Source: Actinomycetes bacterium (GTDB lineage: Bacteria; Actinomycetota; Acidimicrobiia; Acidimicrobiales; RAAP-2). Taken from it: DNA of 64,000 bases. The position numbers and the translations under genes are program-made. Shown piece by piece: positions 53,557 through 62,777 of the stretch. The stretch lies in contig JAJYWG010000183.1 of assembly GCA_021791615.1 (NCBI GenBank), forward strand, positions 3,532-67,531, in the 5' to 3' direction. The notes beneath the pieces were generated by a model, which saw only the letters and a program-made list of their open reading frames with translations, was not told where the DNA came from and did no database searches. How positions within the stretch are numbered: position 1 is the stretch's first letter; every line of letters begins with the position of its first letter.

Positions 53557-54275
53557 TACCGGACCAGCGTACCGATCTGCTCGCCGCCGAGCGCACGGCG
53601 GAGATTTCCGTCCGCCATCAGGTCGAAGACCAGGATCGGAAGCGAATTATCCTTGCAGAAGGTGATCGCGGTGAGGTCCATGACCCGCAAGTCACGCGAG
53701 ACCACTTCCATGAACGAGATCTCCTCGAACCTGACGGCGTCGGGGTCCACCTTGGGATCGGCGCTGTAGACCCCGTCGACGCCGCCGTGCGTGCCTTTCA
53801 GGATCATCTCGGCTTCGATCTCGGCAGCCCGCAGTGCAGCCGAGGTGTCGGTGGTGAAGTAGGGATTCCCCATGCCGGCGGCGAAGATGACCACTCGGTC
53901 CTTCTCCAGGTGCCGGATCGCCCGTCGCCGGATGTACGGCTCGGCAACCTCGGCCATGTGGACGGCCGTGAGGACCCGGGTGGCCTGGCCCTGGTGCTCG
54001 AGGGCGTCTTGGAGTGCCAAGGCGTTGATCACGGTCCCGAGCATGCCCATCGTGTCGGAGGTGGCCCGGTCCATCCCCGACCCGGCCCCAGTCGTGCCCC
54101 TCCAGATGTTTCCCCCGCCGACCATGACCGCCAGCTCGAGTGGGCTGGCTTCGCGGGCTTGGGCCATCTCCTTGGCGAGACGTTCCACCACGTCGGCGTC
54201 GATCGTCTCGTCGGAGGCTGCCGACGCCAGTGCCTCTCCGGACATCTTCAAGACAACACGTCGGGCATCACCCAT
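53556..54275 (-). CDS. pyrH: UMP kinase
   Basis: This 239-residue amino-acid-kinase-fold protein has VVLKMSGEALASAA, VMVGGGNIWRGTTGAGSGMD, ATSDTMGMLGTVINALALQD and ILKGTHGGVDGVYSADPK. ATG 54275 (MGDARRVVLKMSG) is favoured by GGGGGAGGAG 8 bases upstream. A GTG/ATG further up at 54302 is not needed. It makes UDP and is allosterically controlled by UTP/GTP in relatives. It is 36 bases after tsf. Confidence 0.96.
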   Translation of the reverse strand: MGDARRVVLKMSGEALASAASDETIDADVVERLAKEMAQAREASPLELAVMVGGGNIWRGTTGAGSGMDRATSDTMGMLGTVINALALQDALEHQGQATRVLTAVHMAEVAEPYIRRRAIRHLEKDRVVIFAAGMGNPYFTTDTSAALRAAEIEAEMILKGTHGGVDGVYSADPKVDPDAVRFEEISFMEVVSRDLRVMDLTAITFCKDNSLPILVFDLMADGNLRRALGGEQIGTLVR

Positions 54276-54311
54276 CCGCTCGCTCCTCCCCCTCGCGCAC
54301 ACCGGCGAGGA

Positions 54312-55106
54312 TCAGGTTCCGATGACCACCTGGGCGTACTCCACGATCTCGGCTGATCCCAGCAACGAGCCCACTGACACCTTCTCGTCGCGGACGTAGG
54401 GCTGCTCGAGTAGGCAGCGCTCTTTGAACCATCCGTTCATGCGCCCTTCGATGATCTTGGGCAGCGCAGCCTCCGGCTTGCCCTCGTTGCGACTGATCTC
54501 CTCCAGCGTGGCTCGCTCGGAAGCCACCAGGTCGGCCGGGACGTCTTCGCGGCGCAGGTACTCGGGCCGTCCGAACGCGACGTGCACCGCGACGTCATGG
54601 GCGAGGTCCCGGGTCGCTCCTCGGAGCACCACGATCACACCGTTGATCCCGCGGCCGGCTTGCTGGTGGAGATAGGTATCGAGCACGTCGTCGGGAGCAG
54701 CTTCGATCCGGACGACCCGTCCGACGGAGATGTGCTCTTTCAGCACGGTTCGCAAGCGATCCACCTCCGACGTCGCGTCACCGACAGCAGCCTCGCCCTT
54801 GGCTGCGACCGAGGCTGCGATCTCGTCTGCGAGCGTCACGAACTCCTCTGACTTGGCCACGAAGTCGGTCTCGCACTTCAGCTCGACCATCGCAGCCACC
54901 TGGCCGTCCTTCACGATGGCGACGGCGCCGTCGCTCGCCTCCCGATCTTCCCTCTTGGCCGCTCCGGCGAGGCCTTGGACCCGCAACCATTGGACCGCTT
55001 CTTCGTGGTCGCCGTGGCACGCTTCGAGCGCTCTTTTGGCGTCGAGCATGCCGACGCCGGTGGCCCGCCGCAGGGCCTGCACGTCTTGTGCGGTGAACTC
55101 AGCCAC
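54312..55106 (-). CDS. tsf: Elongation factor Ts
   Basis: This 264-residue protein starts at GTG 55106 ([20 protein letters not shown]) with GAGGAG 8 bases upstream. UBA-like N-domain and core motifs: [39 protein letters not shown] and [19 protein letters not shown]. It recycles EF-Tu-GDP. The frame continues upstream through the rpsB repeats, which is a shadow. It overlaps the rpsB stop by 8 bases. Confidence 0.96.
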   Translation of the reverse strand: MAEFTAQDVQALRRATGVGMLDAKRALEACHGDHEEAVQWLRVQGLAGAAKREDREASDGAVAIVKDGQVAAMVELKCETDFVAKSEEFVTLADEIAASVAAKGEAAVGDATSEVDRLRTVLKEHISVGRVVRIEAAPDDVLDTYLHQQAGRGINGVIVVLRGATRDLAHDVAVHVAFGRPEYLRREDVPADLVASERATLEEISRNEGKPEAALPKIIEGRMNGWFKERCLLEQPYVRDEKVSVGSLLGSAEIVEYAQVVIGT

Positions 55107-56049
55107 GATCGAGCTCCTCTTTGTTGTCGGTGGGGGGCGCTGCGGCAGCGGGGTCGGCCGGGGGCGCTGACTCCGCAAGGTCGGGTGGGGGCGCTGCGGC
55201 AGCGGGGTCGGCCGGGGGCGCTGACTCCGCAAGGTCGGGTGGGGGCGCTGCGGCAGCGGGGTCGGCCGGGGGCGCTGGCTCCGCAAGGTCGGGTGGGGGC
55301 GCTGCGGCCCGGGCTCCGCGCGTCGTGGCTGGTGCTGCCTGCCGTGCGGGCTCGGGGCGGTGGGCGGAGATCCAGCGCCCTTCGGCCACCGCATCGGCGA
55401 TGACCCGGCACATCAGCGCACCAGAACGGATCGCGTCGTCGTTGCCTGGGATGACATAGTCGATCACGTCGGGGTCGCAGTTCGTGTCGACGACCGCCAC
55501 CACCGGCAGACCCAGCTTTCTCGCTTCGGTGACGGCGATGTGCTCCTTCTTCGTGTCGATGACGAAGATCGTGTCGGGAAGCCGATCCAGCCCACTGATA
55601 CCGCCCAGGTTCCGGCTCAGCTTCTCGAGCTCGCGGACATGGCGGAGCGCCTCCTTTTTCGGCATGGCGTCGAAGTCACCCGCTGCCCGCATGTTGCGCA
55701 GCTCCTGCATGCGCTTCACCCGTCCCGACACGGTGGCGAAGTTGGTCAGCATCCCCCCCAGCCAACGTTGGTTGACGTAGGGCATCCCGCATGCCGTGGC
55801 GTACTCGGCAACCGGTCCTTGCGTCTGTTTCTTCGTGCCGACAAAAAGGACGTTGCCGCCTCCAGCGGTCACATCGCGGACGTGGCTGTACGCGGCATCG
55901 ATGCCTTCCAGGGTCTTGTGCAAGTCGATCAGGTAGATGCCGTTGCGCTCGCCAAGGATGTAGCGGCGCATCTTCGGGTTCCAGCGGCGCGTCTGATGGC
56001 CGAAATGGACTCCGGCGCTCAATAGCTGGCGCATCGTGACGACGGCCAT
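55099..56049 (-). CDS. rpsB: 30S ribosomal protein S2 with Ala/Pro repeat tail
   Basis: Residues 1 to about 229 are normal S2: [80 protein letters not shown] and [20 protein letters not shown]. The last 87 residues are an added tail with three near-identical 18-residue units of the form [11 protein letters not shown](S/P)APPADP, coded by a 54-bp DNA repeat. S2 bridges S1 and the 30S head. ATG 56049 with GGAGG upstream. An S2 leader with two hairpins precedes it. Confidence 0.97.
   Translation of the reverse strand: MAVVTMRQLLSAGVHFGHQTRRWNPKMRRYILGERNGIYLIDLHKTLEGIDAAYSHVRDVTAGGGNVLFVGTKKQTQGPVAEYATACGMPYVNQRWLGGMLTNFATVSGRVKRMQELRNMRAAGDFDAMPKKEALRHVRELEKLSRNLGGISGLDRLPDTIFVIDTKKEHIAVTEARKLGLPVVAVVDTNCDPDVIDYVIPGNDDAIRSGALMCRVIADAVAEGRWISAHRPEPARQAAPATTRGARAAAPPPDLAEPAPPADPAAAAPPPDLAESAPPADPAAAAPPPDLAESAPPADPAAAAPPTDNKEELDRG
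55141..55302. repeat. 54-bp tandem repeat, three copies, in the rpsB tail
   Basis: Units 55141-55194, 55195-55248 and 55249-55302 are almost identical (the third has GGCTCC where the others have GACTCC) and keep the reading frame. The near-identity suggests recent expansion. Confidence 0.93.
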
Positions 56050-56087
56050 TCATTCCTCCAATCGGTTGTGCCTCCCCGTGCGCAGCA

Positions 56088-56164
56088 CCCCCGGTGGGGG
56101 CGACCGTGGAACGCGCTCGGGTGCGATATGTGGACCTCGACGTCGTCCTGCCGGCCAGCAGGAC
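56088..56164 (-). promoter_or_regulatory. rpsB leader with two hairpins
   Basis: In the 162-bp gap between xerC and rpsB, GTCCTGC pairs with GCAGGAC (56145-56164, loop of 6), and a CCCCC/GGGGG hairpin with a 3-base loop lies at 56088-56100. Leader structures before rpsB that bind S2 for feedback are known in other bacteria. Feedback here is inferred only from position. Confidence 0.4.
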
Positions 56165-56211
56165 TTGCACAGACTAGCTCGTGGAGCCGGCAAGGCACCA
56201 ACGAGCGCTGC

Positions 56212-57204
56212 TCAGGCCCGCGGGTGGGTCCCTTCGTAAGTCCGCACGAGCCGCTCCTTGCTCACATGGGTATAGATCTGAGTCGTCTGCAGCGTGGCGT
56301 GACCGAGGAGCTCCTGCACCACCCGCAGATCGGCGCCGCCATCGAGCATGTGGGTGGCGAACGTATGCCGGAGCGCGTGAGGGTGGGTCGGCACCGGAGA
56401 CCGCCGGTCGACGATCCGGCGGACGTCGCGGGGACTGAGGCGCTTCCCGCGCCGGTTCAAAAACACCGCATCCGGTGGGCTGTCGCGACCGGTCAAGACC
56501 GGTCGTCCCAGCTCGAGCCACCGATCCACCGCTGCCGAACAGCGCCGGTGGACGGGGAGCTGCCGCTCGCGCCCGCCCTTTCCCAGCACCACGACGGTGC
56601 GCGCGGCCGAATCGACGCCCGCTCGGTCCAGACCGCAGAGCTCGGCCACTCGCAGACCCGCGGCGTAGAGGAGCTCGAGCACTGCGTCGTCTCGCAACCG
56701 GACCGCATCGGCCAGATCGAGCGGCACGCCCCGCAGTCCAGGGTCGGCCGGCGGCTCCAGGAGCGCATCGAGCTCCGCGGGGCTCAGGACCTCGGGCAGG
56801 CGACCACCGCCTGAAGGCGCCGAGAGGCGCCGGCTCGGGTCTTGCGCGACGAACCCCTCGCGCTGGCACCACGAGAAGTACCTGCGCAGCGCCGCCGCCT
56901 TCCGAGCCACCGTCGAGCGGGCATAGCGCCGGGTCGTCAAGTACGCCAGGTAGCGGCGAAGCAGCACCCGGTCCACCTCACGCGGCTCGAGCACACCGCC
57001 CCGCCGGGCCCAGCCGGCAAAGGCGCCGACATCCGCGCCGTAGGCCCGTACCGTCGCATCCGAACCCTGCCGGAGGGACCTGAGGAAGTCCGCCACGTAC
57101 CACTCCGGCGGCGGCGCGGCGGCCGGCGACCCACGCGACCCACCTCGCTCGCGCTCCTCGATCGCCGCTCCGGGTGACGACCGGTCCGACTGCTCGTCTC
57201 CCAC
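56212..57204 (-). CDS. Tyrosine recombinase XerC/XerD-like
   Basis: This is a site-specific recombinase of about 330 residues. The N-terminal SAM-like core-binding domain ([22 protein letters not shown]) is followed by the catalytic domain with Arg in [17 protein letters not shown], His-x-x-Arg in [13 protein letters not shown], His in [16 protein letters not shown] and the Tyr nucleophile in IYTH. It resolves chromosome dimers at dif in relatives. The long frame opens at 57297, but I place the start near GTG 57204 ([10 protein letters not shown]). It lies upstream of rpsB, a common actinobacterial position for a Xer recombinase. No dif site was identified. Confidence 0.92.
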   Translation of the reverse strand: MGDEQSDRSSPGAAIEERERGGSRGSPAAAPPPEWYVADFLRSLRQGSDATVRAYGADVGAFAGWARRGGVLEPREVDRVLLRRYLAYLTTRRYARSTVARKAAALRRYFSWCQREGFVAQDPSRRLSAPSGGGRLPEVLSPAELDALLEPPADPGLRGVPLDLADAVRLRDDAVLELLYAAGLRVAELCGLDRAGVDSAARTVVVLGKGGRERQLPVHRRCSAAVDRWLELGRPVLTGRDSPPDAVFLNRRGKRLSPRDVRRIVDRRSPVPTHPHALRHTFATHMLDGGADLRVVQELLGHATLQTTQIYTHVSKERLVRTYEGTHPRA

Positions 57205-57383
57205 ACCAACGAGCGTAACGGTTGGGCACGCTGCGCAACTGCCAACCGGCGACGCGACCCACCGGCGGGTCGAAGGACCCGGACTCAGGACGCCCACCGA
57301 GCGGTGGCGCTGCGCGATAACGTGTCGCTGAGTCCACCGGGATCGTCCCAGCCGGGGCGGCGAGGACCCGAGGGAGGGATCAC

Positions 57384-59063
57384 GTGGCGAAAGAGATGGA
57401 TCGGAGATCGTTCTTGACCCGATCGGCGGCGTTGGCCGCCGGCGTGGCCGCGGTGGGAGCCGGAGGCGAGCTGCTCAGCGCCTGTGGTACCTCGAGCTCC
57501 TCGACACCCGGAGCGGTTTCGGGGAACGCCGGAGACGGCATCAGCAGCGCCAAGCCCAAGCGCGGAGGCTCGCTCGTCTTCGGCGTCACAGCCGAGGAGT
57601 CCGGCTTCAACCCGACGGCGGCGAAGTTTGACAACGTGGGCGTCATGTACGCCCGAACCGTCTACGACCCTCTCACCATCATCACTGCCGATGGGAACTG
57701 GGCACCCTACCTGGCCGAATCGGTCGTACCGAACTCGGACTACAGCGAGTGGACGATCACCTTGCGCCCGAACGTCCTGTTCCACGACACAACGCCGTGC
57801 GACGGGGCTGCCTACGTTGCCAACATCGAGGCACAGCTCGCGGGCCCGATCACCGGGCTGGTGCTCCCGAAGATGGTGACAACGTACTCACAGGTCGGCC
57901 CCCTCGCCGTGAAGATCACCATGAAGTCTCCCTGGGTGCCGTTCCCTTACTACCTGGCCGGCGGCATTGGCGGTCAGCCGGCGTACCTGATGGCACCGTC
58001 GATGATCAAGACAAAGACAAGTACAAACAAGCCGGTCGGCACCGGCCCCTTCAAGTTCCAAGAGTGGATCCCCAACTCGCACTTCACCGCGACGGCCTGG
58101 GAGCACTACTGGCGCCCCGGACTGCCCTACCTCGACCAGATCACCTTCAAGCCGATCCCCGACGGCTCCACCAGGGCCGACGCGCTCCAGTCGGGCACCA
58201 TCGACATCATGGTGACCGACACACCCAAGAACATCCTGACGTTCCGGGGCCACTCGCAATGGGCATACATCGACAGCAGCACCTCCACCATCGGCGAGCC
58301 CACAGTGACATGCCTGCTGCTCAACCTGGCCAAGCCACCCTTCGACGACCCGACAGTCCGGCTCGCCGCCGCCAAGGCGGTGACACGCACAGAGTACGCG
58401 CGAGTCATCAATTACGGGGTGGACCGCGTCGCCGACGGCCTCTTCGTGCCCGGGAGCCCCTACTACTCACCCACGAAGCTGCCGACGCACGACCCTGCCG
58501 GGGCAAAGTCCCTCCTCGACAAGGTGGCCCGGCGGCAGGGCAAGCAGGTGTCCTTCACGCTGCACACCACGACAAGCCCCTCCGCGGTGCGCGCGGGCAC
58601 CTTCCTCCAGACACAGTTCGAACGAGTCGGCTTCAAAGTGACAACCACAACGGTGGAGCAGAACAAGCTCATCGACGACGCCATCTTCGGCGACTTCCAG
58701 GCACAGGAATGGCGCCAGTTCGGGGCCGTCCAGCCGGACTTGAACTACATCTTCTGGAGCACGACCACGTACACAAAGACAGGGGTCTCGATCAACATGG
58801 CCCGCAACGACGACCCGCGCGTCCAAAAGGCCCTGGAGCTCGGGCGCACCAGCCCCAACAGGGCCACACAGATCAAGGCATACCAGGAAGTGAACCAGCT
58901 CCTGGCCGAAGATCTCCCGTACCTGTGGGCAACGTGGTCGACCTGGGCCATCGTTGCCCAGCCATCGGTGGAGAACTTCAACAATCCCACCACGCCCACG
59001 GGAGCCAAGGCCTACGGGCTCACAGACGGCTCGATCTGGCCGACGCAGATCTGGATCAACTGA
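57384..59063 (+). CDS. ABC transporter substrate-binding lipoprotein, peptide/nickel family (orphan)
   Basis: This 559-residue extracellular solute-binding protein family 5 member has an N-terminus combining a Tat-like motif [12 protein letters not shown] with a lipobox LLSAC (Cys at about residue 33), so it is likely exported folded and lipidated. Core: [28 protein letters not shown] ([20 protein letters not shown]), [20 protein letters not shown] and a C-terminal [21 protein letters not shown] 57384 follows GAGGGAGGG. No permease or ATPase genes are adjacent. Threonine codon ACA is used often here (for example 58011-58027), unlike its neighbours. Confidence 0.9.
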   Translation: MAKEMDRRSFLTRSAALAAGVAAVGAGGELLSACGTSSSSTPGAVSGNAGDGISSAKPKRGGSLVFGVTAEESGFNPTAAKFDNVGVMYARTVYDPLTIITADGNWAPYLAESVVPNSDYSEWTITLRPNVLFHDTTPCDGAAYVANIEAQLAGPITGLVLPKMVTTYSQVGPLAVKITMKSPWVPFPYYLAGGIGGQPAYLMAPSMIKTKTSTNKPVGTGPFKFQEWIPNSHFTATAWEHYWRPGLPYLDQITFKPIPDGSTRADALQSGTIDIMVTDTPKNILTFRGHSQWAYIDSSTSTIGEPTVTCLLLNLAKPPFDDPTVRLAAAKAVTRTEYARVINYGVDRVADGLFVPGSPYYSPTKLPTHDPAGAKSLLDKVARRQGKQVSFTLHTTTSPSAVRAGTFLQTQFERVGFKVTTTTVEQNKLIDDAIFGDFQAQEWRQFGAVQPDLNYIFWSTTTYTKTGVSINMARNDDPRVQKALELGRTSPNRATQIKAYQEVNQLLAEDLPYLWATWSTWAIVAQPSVENFNNPTTPTGAKAYGLTDGSIWPTQIWIN

Positions 59064-59134
59064 CGCAGGCCGGGGAGCGGACTGCCCGTCGGGGCGCAAC
59101 CGGCACGCTCTCCAGGATGCCGAAGACCGCGAGA

Positions 59135-59140
59135 TAGGGT
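59135..59140 (+). promoter_or_regulatory. -10-like element suggesting a leaderless response-regulator transcript
   Basis: TAGGGT ends 8 bases before GTG 59149, and no ribosome binding site precedes that GTG. No good -35 is seen. A leaderless mRNA starting at or near the GTG would explain this, and such mRNAs are common in actinobacteria. Confidence 0.4.
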
Positions 59141-59148
59141 AGCTCCCG

Positions 59149-59832
59149 GTGAGCAGCCGTATCCTGGTGGTCGAAGACGACGAGCGCATCCGCTCGTCGA
59201 TGCGGCTCGCGCTGGAAGGCGAGGGGTACGAGATCGACGAGGCTGCGAGCGGCGAGGAGGCTCTCGATCGCTTCGCTGCGTGCGCGCCCGACATCGCCCT
59301 CGTCGACCTCATGCTGCCGGGAATGGACGGCTTCGAGTGCAGCCGGGCCATCCGCCGGCAGAGTGCCGTCCCGATCATCATCGTCACCGCTCGCACCGAT
59401 ACCCATGACGTCGTCGCCGGCCTCGAAGCCGGGGCTGACGACTACGTCACCAAGCCCTTCGTCGCCAAAGAGCTTGCCGCCCGGATACGTGCCCTGCTCC
59501 GCCGGGCCCGCCCGAACGACGAGGAGCCGACAGTCTTCTCCTTTGGTGACTTCGAGCTGCTCCCTGACGAAGGAGTGCTCCGCCGGGCAGGGGGCGAAGA
59601 GGTCCACTGCACGAGGACCGAGTTCCGCCTGCTCTGCGAGCTGGCTGCCAATCCCAACAAGGTGCTCAGCCGCGAGCAACTCCTCGACCGGGTCTGGGGC
59701 TACGACTACTTCGGCGACGGGCGGCTCGTCGACGTCCACATCCGCCGGCTGCGGACCAAGATCGAGCACGACCCGGCAATGCCGAGCCACATACTCACGG
59801 TACGGGGTATGGGCTACAAAATGGTCCCCTGA
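59149..59832 (+). CDS. mtrA: OmpR-family response regulator (MtrA-like)
   Basis: This 227-residue protein has a receiver domain with the acidic pocket in ILVVEDDERIRSS, phosphoacceptor Asp53 in VDLMLPGMDGF, Thr80 in IIVTARTD and Lys102 in DDYVTKPFVAKEL. The winged helix is TRTEFRLLCELAANPNKVLS, LLDRVWGYDYFGDGRLVDVH, IRRLRTKIEHDP. The order with a histidine kinase and a GerMN lipoprotein is that of MtrA-MtrB-LpqB, which controls division and cell-wall genes in actinobacteria. The gene symbol rests on this order. GTG start; the kinase follows 11 bases later. Confidence 0.88.
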   Translation: MSSRILVVEDDERIRSSMRLALEGEGYEIDEAASGEEALDRFAACAPDIALVDLMLPGMDGFECSRAIRRQSAVPIIIVTARTDTHDVVAGLEAGADDYVTKPFVAKELAARIRALLRRARPNDEEPTVFSFGDFELLPDEGVLRRAGGEEVHCTRTEFRLLCELAANPNKVLSREQLLDRVWGYDYFGDGRLVDVHIRRLRTKIEHDPAMPSHILTVRGMGYKMVP

Positions 59833-59843
59833 GGTGGACTGAG

Positions 59844-61292
59844 GTGCCGGGAGGAAACCGGAGGGCGCTGTGGGCTCGCCTCGGTCTTCGCACCCGGGTG
59901 ACCTTGCTCTTCGGCTTGGGAGCACTCCTCCTGTCGGCCAGCATGGGAGGTCTGTCCTACTTCACCACCCGGCACTTCCTCGTGAGCGAGAGGGCAAGCG
60001 CGTCCACCCATCAGGCCTACGTGAACGCGTCCCTCATCCGTAAGGAGATTCGAACGGGCAGCACCCAGATCGTCCCCCTACTGGTGGAAGCGGACTCAGG
60101 AACGGCTGGATCACACTCGGTCCTCGATGTGAGCGGGCAGTGGTACGCCCGGACGTTCTCGGTGAGCCAGGACGATCTCCCAGTGGCGCTGCGGCGCCTC
60201 GTCGAGTCCGGGACGGCAGCCACTCAGACCTTCGATCTGGATGGAGCACCGCAGCTCGCAGTCGGTGTCCCGATCCCCTCCGTCCACGCCGCATACTTCG
60301 AGGTCTTCGACGTGAGCGACCTCGACGGTACCCTGCGGGTCCTCGCGCTGGCGCTCTTCGCAGCGGGACTGGTCACGACGGCTCTCGGCGCGGCGATCGG
60401 ACGTTCGGCCGCCGGGAGGTCACTGCGGCCGCTCACCGAAGTCTCACGTGCTGCAGTGGCGATTGCCGGCGGACGCATCGACACCCGGTTACGAGCCACT
60501 CCGGGCGACCCCGACCTGGTCGGCCTGACCGTGTCGTTCAACCAGATGGTGGACCAACTTCAGGAGAGGATCGAACGCGAAGCCCGCTTCACCTCCGACG
60601 TCAGCCACGAGCTGCGTTCTCCCCTCACTACGCTGGCTGCCAGCTTGGGGGTGTTGGAAGGCCACCAGGGCGAGCTCTCTCCACCAGCGGCCAAGGCTCT
60701 CGATCTGCTGGCGGCCGATCTGCACCGCTTCGAGCGAATGGTGGGCGACCTGTTGGAGATCTCGCGATCGGACGCCGGCTCTGCCGACGTCGCTTTGGAA
60801 ACCGTGAGTGCCGGCGAGCTCGTCCGCCAGGCAGTCGGCGCCAACATCCGCTCGTTGCCGGGCAATGTCGACCCGCCGGCCATCGACGTCGACGATCGAG
60901 TCGACAGTGCGTTGCTGCACGTCGACAAGCGACGTTTCGAGCGCATCATGGCCAACCTCTTGGAGAACGCCGCCCTCTACGCTGGTGGCGCCGTCACCGT
61001 CCGGGCGTATCCGGGCCCACCGCGCCACGACGGCCGCGAGACGCTCCGGGTCTCGGTCGACGACCACGGTGCCGGTCTTGATCGCCCAGAGCGGGTCCGG
61101 GTGTTCGAGAGGTTCTACCGTGGACAGGCGTCGGGGCAGCGAGGCGAGGGCACAGGCAGTGGGCTGGGATTGGCCCTCGTGGCCGAGCACGCTCGTCTGA
61201 ACGACGGGATCGTGTGGGCCGAAGAAGCCCCTGGGGGGGGCGCGTCGTTCGTCGTGGAGCTGCCGACCGTCGACGACGGAGGGATCTCATGA
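59844..61292 (+). CDS. mtrB: Sensor histidine kinase (MtrB-like)
   Basis: This 482-residue kinase has membrane segments at about 18-40 and 164-188 bracketing a periplasmic sensor of about 120 residues. Then come HAMP (LRPLTEVSRAAVAIAGGRID), HisKA with phospho-His255 in SDVSHELRSPLTTLAASLG, and HATPase with N-box IMANLLENAALYAGG, VDDHGAGL and GTGSGLGLALVAEHARLNDG. It would phosphorylate the adjacent regulator. It overlaps the next lipoprotein gene by 4 bases (ATGA at 61289-61292). Its sensor domain is shorter than that of mycobacterial MtrB. Confidence 0.9.
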   Translation: MPGGNRRALWARLGLRTRVTLLFGLGALLLSASMGGLSYFTTRHFLVSERASASTHQAYVNASLIRKEIRTGSTQIVPLLVEADSGTAGSHSVLDVSGQWYARTFSVSQDDLPVALRRLVESGTAATQTFDLDGAPQLAVGVPIPSVHAAYFEVFDVSDLDGTLRVLALALFAAGLVTTALGAAIGRSAAGRSLRPLTEVSRAAVAIAGGRIDTRLRATPGDPDLVGLTVSFNQMVDQLQERIEREARFTSDVSHELRSPLTTLAASLGVLEGHQGELSPPAAKALDLLAADLHRFERMVGDLLEISRSDAGSADVALETVSAGELVRQAVGANIRSLPGNVDPPAIDVDDRVDSALLHVDKRRFERIMANLLENAALYAGGAVTVRAYPGPPRHDGRETLRVSVDDHGAGLDRPERVRVFERFYRGQASGQRGEGTGSGLGLALVAEHARLNDGIVWAEEAPGGGASFVVELPTVDDGGIS

Positions 61293-61975
61293 GCCCGCGC
61301 TCGCGGACGCTCGATCGCATGCTTGTCAAGCGGCGGGCACGCCGAAAGTTCCAGTGGCTGCTCCTCCTCCTCGCCGGCGCCCTCGCCAGCTCCTGCGGAG
61401 TGCCGACCGGAGGAGCGCCGGCGAAGATCCCCTCGGCGCAAGTTCCCTACGGGCTCCTCTCCCCCCAGGCACCGACCACCACGACCACCGTGTCGCCTTC
61501 GGCCTACAGCGTCCCGGTCACGGTGTACTTCGTCGCCTCCACACGCCAAGTGCTCATTGCAGCCGGTCGCTCCGTGGCGCCACCGGCGACATTGACGTCG
61601 GTCATCGACGCACTCTTGGGAGGACCAACGGCGCTCGAGTCCGACCGTAACATCACCACCGCTATTGCGAACGGCACTCGGCTCTTGTCGGCCGTTGTGA
61701 GCGGCGGAGTGACCACGCTGGACTTCAACCGGACCTTCGGTCAGATCTCGGGCACACAGCAAGTCCAAGCAGTCGCCCAGATCGTCTACACGGTCACCAG
61801 CCAGCTCGGACCAGACGTGGGGGTGCAATTCGACATCACGGGAGCACCGACCGCAGTTCCCATCGGATCGGGTGCACAGGTCTCCGGCCCGGTGCACCTG
61901 CTTGAGTACCTGAAGCTCGCGCCGGCAGGGACGCCCGGTAGCGCAGCTGCTTCGCCCGGAAGCGGAGGCGGCTGA
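61289..61975 (+). CDS. GerMN-domain lipoprotein (LpqB-like, short)
   Basis: This 228-residue lipoprotein has signal sequence WLLLLLAGALASSC with lipobox Cys, then a Ser/Thr/Pro linker. A GerMN-like domain (VPVTVYFVASTRQVLIAAGR, LLGGPTALESDRNITTAI, TTLDFNRTFGQISGTQQ and IVYTVTSQLGPDVGVQFDI) follows, then a Gly/Ser tail. LpqB in relatives (about 580 residues) also has a C-terminal propeller and modulates MtrB; that propeller is missing here. It is translationally coupled to the kinase gene. It converges on rsfS with a 7-base gap. Confidence 0.85.
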   Translation: MSPRSRTLDRMLVKRRARRKFQWLLLLLAGALASSCGVPTGGAPAKIPSAQVPYGLLSPQAPTTTTTVSPSAYSVPVTVYFVASTRQVLIAAGRSVAPPATLTSVIDALLGGPTALESDRNITTAIANGTRLLSAVVSGGVTTLDFNRTFGQISGTQQVQAVAQIVYTVTSQLGPDVGVQFDITGAPTAVPIGSGAQVSGPVHLLEYLKLAPAGTPGSAAASPGSGGG

Positions 61976-61982
61976 CCTCGTT

Positions 61983-62423
61983 TCATCGAGGTGGTGGCCA
62001 CGTCAGACGAGGAGCGCTCGACCACAGGTGCTCGAGGTCGTAGTAACGCCGGGTCTCGTCGTCGAACACGTGGACGACGGTGTCCCCGTAGTCCATGAGG
62101 ACCCACGTGCCATCCCTCAGCCCCTCGACGGCCGACGGCGCGCCGAGGCGCTCGTCTTTGAGCCGACGCTCGATCTCTTCGGCCAGGGCCAAGACGTGGC
62201 GGCGGCTGCCGCCGCTGGTCACGACGAACGCATCGACCACACCGAGCAGCTCGCCCATCGCCAATAGGACCGTGTCACGGCCCGCCTTTTCCTCTGCAGC
62301 CGCCGCAGCTATCTGAGCCGATCGAGGGATCGTGAGAGCCGGTCCCCCGCCGTCAGGCCGGCTGGCGCCTGTCTCACCACCGGCATTCTCGGCCCGCGCT
62401 GCCAGATCCTCGCGCGTGATCAC
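61983..62423 (-). CDS. rsfS: Ribosomal silencing factor RsfS
   Basis: This 146-residue protein has the RsfS/Iojap core LLGVVDAFVVTSGGSRRHVL, ALAEEIERRLKDER, VEGLRDGTWVLMDYGDTVVH and VFDDETRRYYDLEHLW. The N-terminal 40 residues (ITREDLAARAENAGG...) are extra. It binds L14 and blocks subunit joining in starvation. nadD and a small membrane protein lie upstream on the same strand, the usual nadD-rsfS pairing. Confidence 0.95.
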   Translation of the reverse strand: MITREDLAARAENAGGETGASRPDGGGPALTIPRSAQIAAAAAEEKAGRDTVLLAMGELLGVVDAFVVTSGGSRRHVLALAEEIERRLKDERLGAPSAVEGLRDGTWVLMDYGDTVVHVFDDETRRYYDLEHLWSSAPRLTWPPPR

Positions 62424-62430
62424 CGGCTCC

Positions 62431-62772
62431 TCATCGGACCACCCCGAGAGTCAAGACAGTGGCCACCAAGACCCCTGCAAGGAGGATGACGCCAAGCAAT
62501 CCATAGAGATGCCGCTGGCGCCGCGCACGGCGAAGCGCGACCCTCCGCGGCAGGACGGCCGGTCCGCTCAGAGGTTCACCCCCGTGCTGGACAATCGGAA
62601 CGTTGGACAGCTCACGGACCAGTACCGGAGCCAGCTCCGACACCGAGGGCGTGCGCACAGATGCTCCCCGAGACAGCGATGGCAGCACGACACTGCCTGT
62701 GCGCCAGGCCGATCCCGCTCCCCTGTCACCGGATCGGCTGACCCGGGGAAGCTCGGCCGTGTCGGCAGTCAT
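62431..62772 (-). CDS. Small single-pass membrane protein between nadD and rsfS
   Basis: This 113-residue protein (ATG 62772, MTADTAELPR) has an unstructured Ser-rich N-terminus (VLPSLSRGASVRTPS), a basic patch RRVALRRARRQRHLYG and one C-terminal membrane segment GLLGVILLAGVLVATVLTLG. The topology is tail-anchored with the N-terminus in the cytoplasm. GTG 62781 overlapping the nadD stop is an alternative start. No family is recognised. Small membrane proteins at this position occur in related actinobacteria. The function is unknown. Confidence 0.65.
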   Translation of the reverse strand: MTADTAELPRVSRSGDRGAGSAWRTGSVVLPSLSRGASVRTPSVSELAPVLVRELSNVPIVQHGGEPLSGPAVLPRRVALRRARRQRHLYGLLGVILLAGVLVATVLTLGVVR

Positions 62773-62777
62773 CGGGC

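Noticed and set aside
54312..55394. 360-codon version of tsf with [10 protein letters not shown] repeats
   Set aside because: The extra N-terminus is an out-of-frame reading of the rpsB repeats; EF-Ts begins at GTG 55106.
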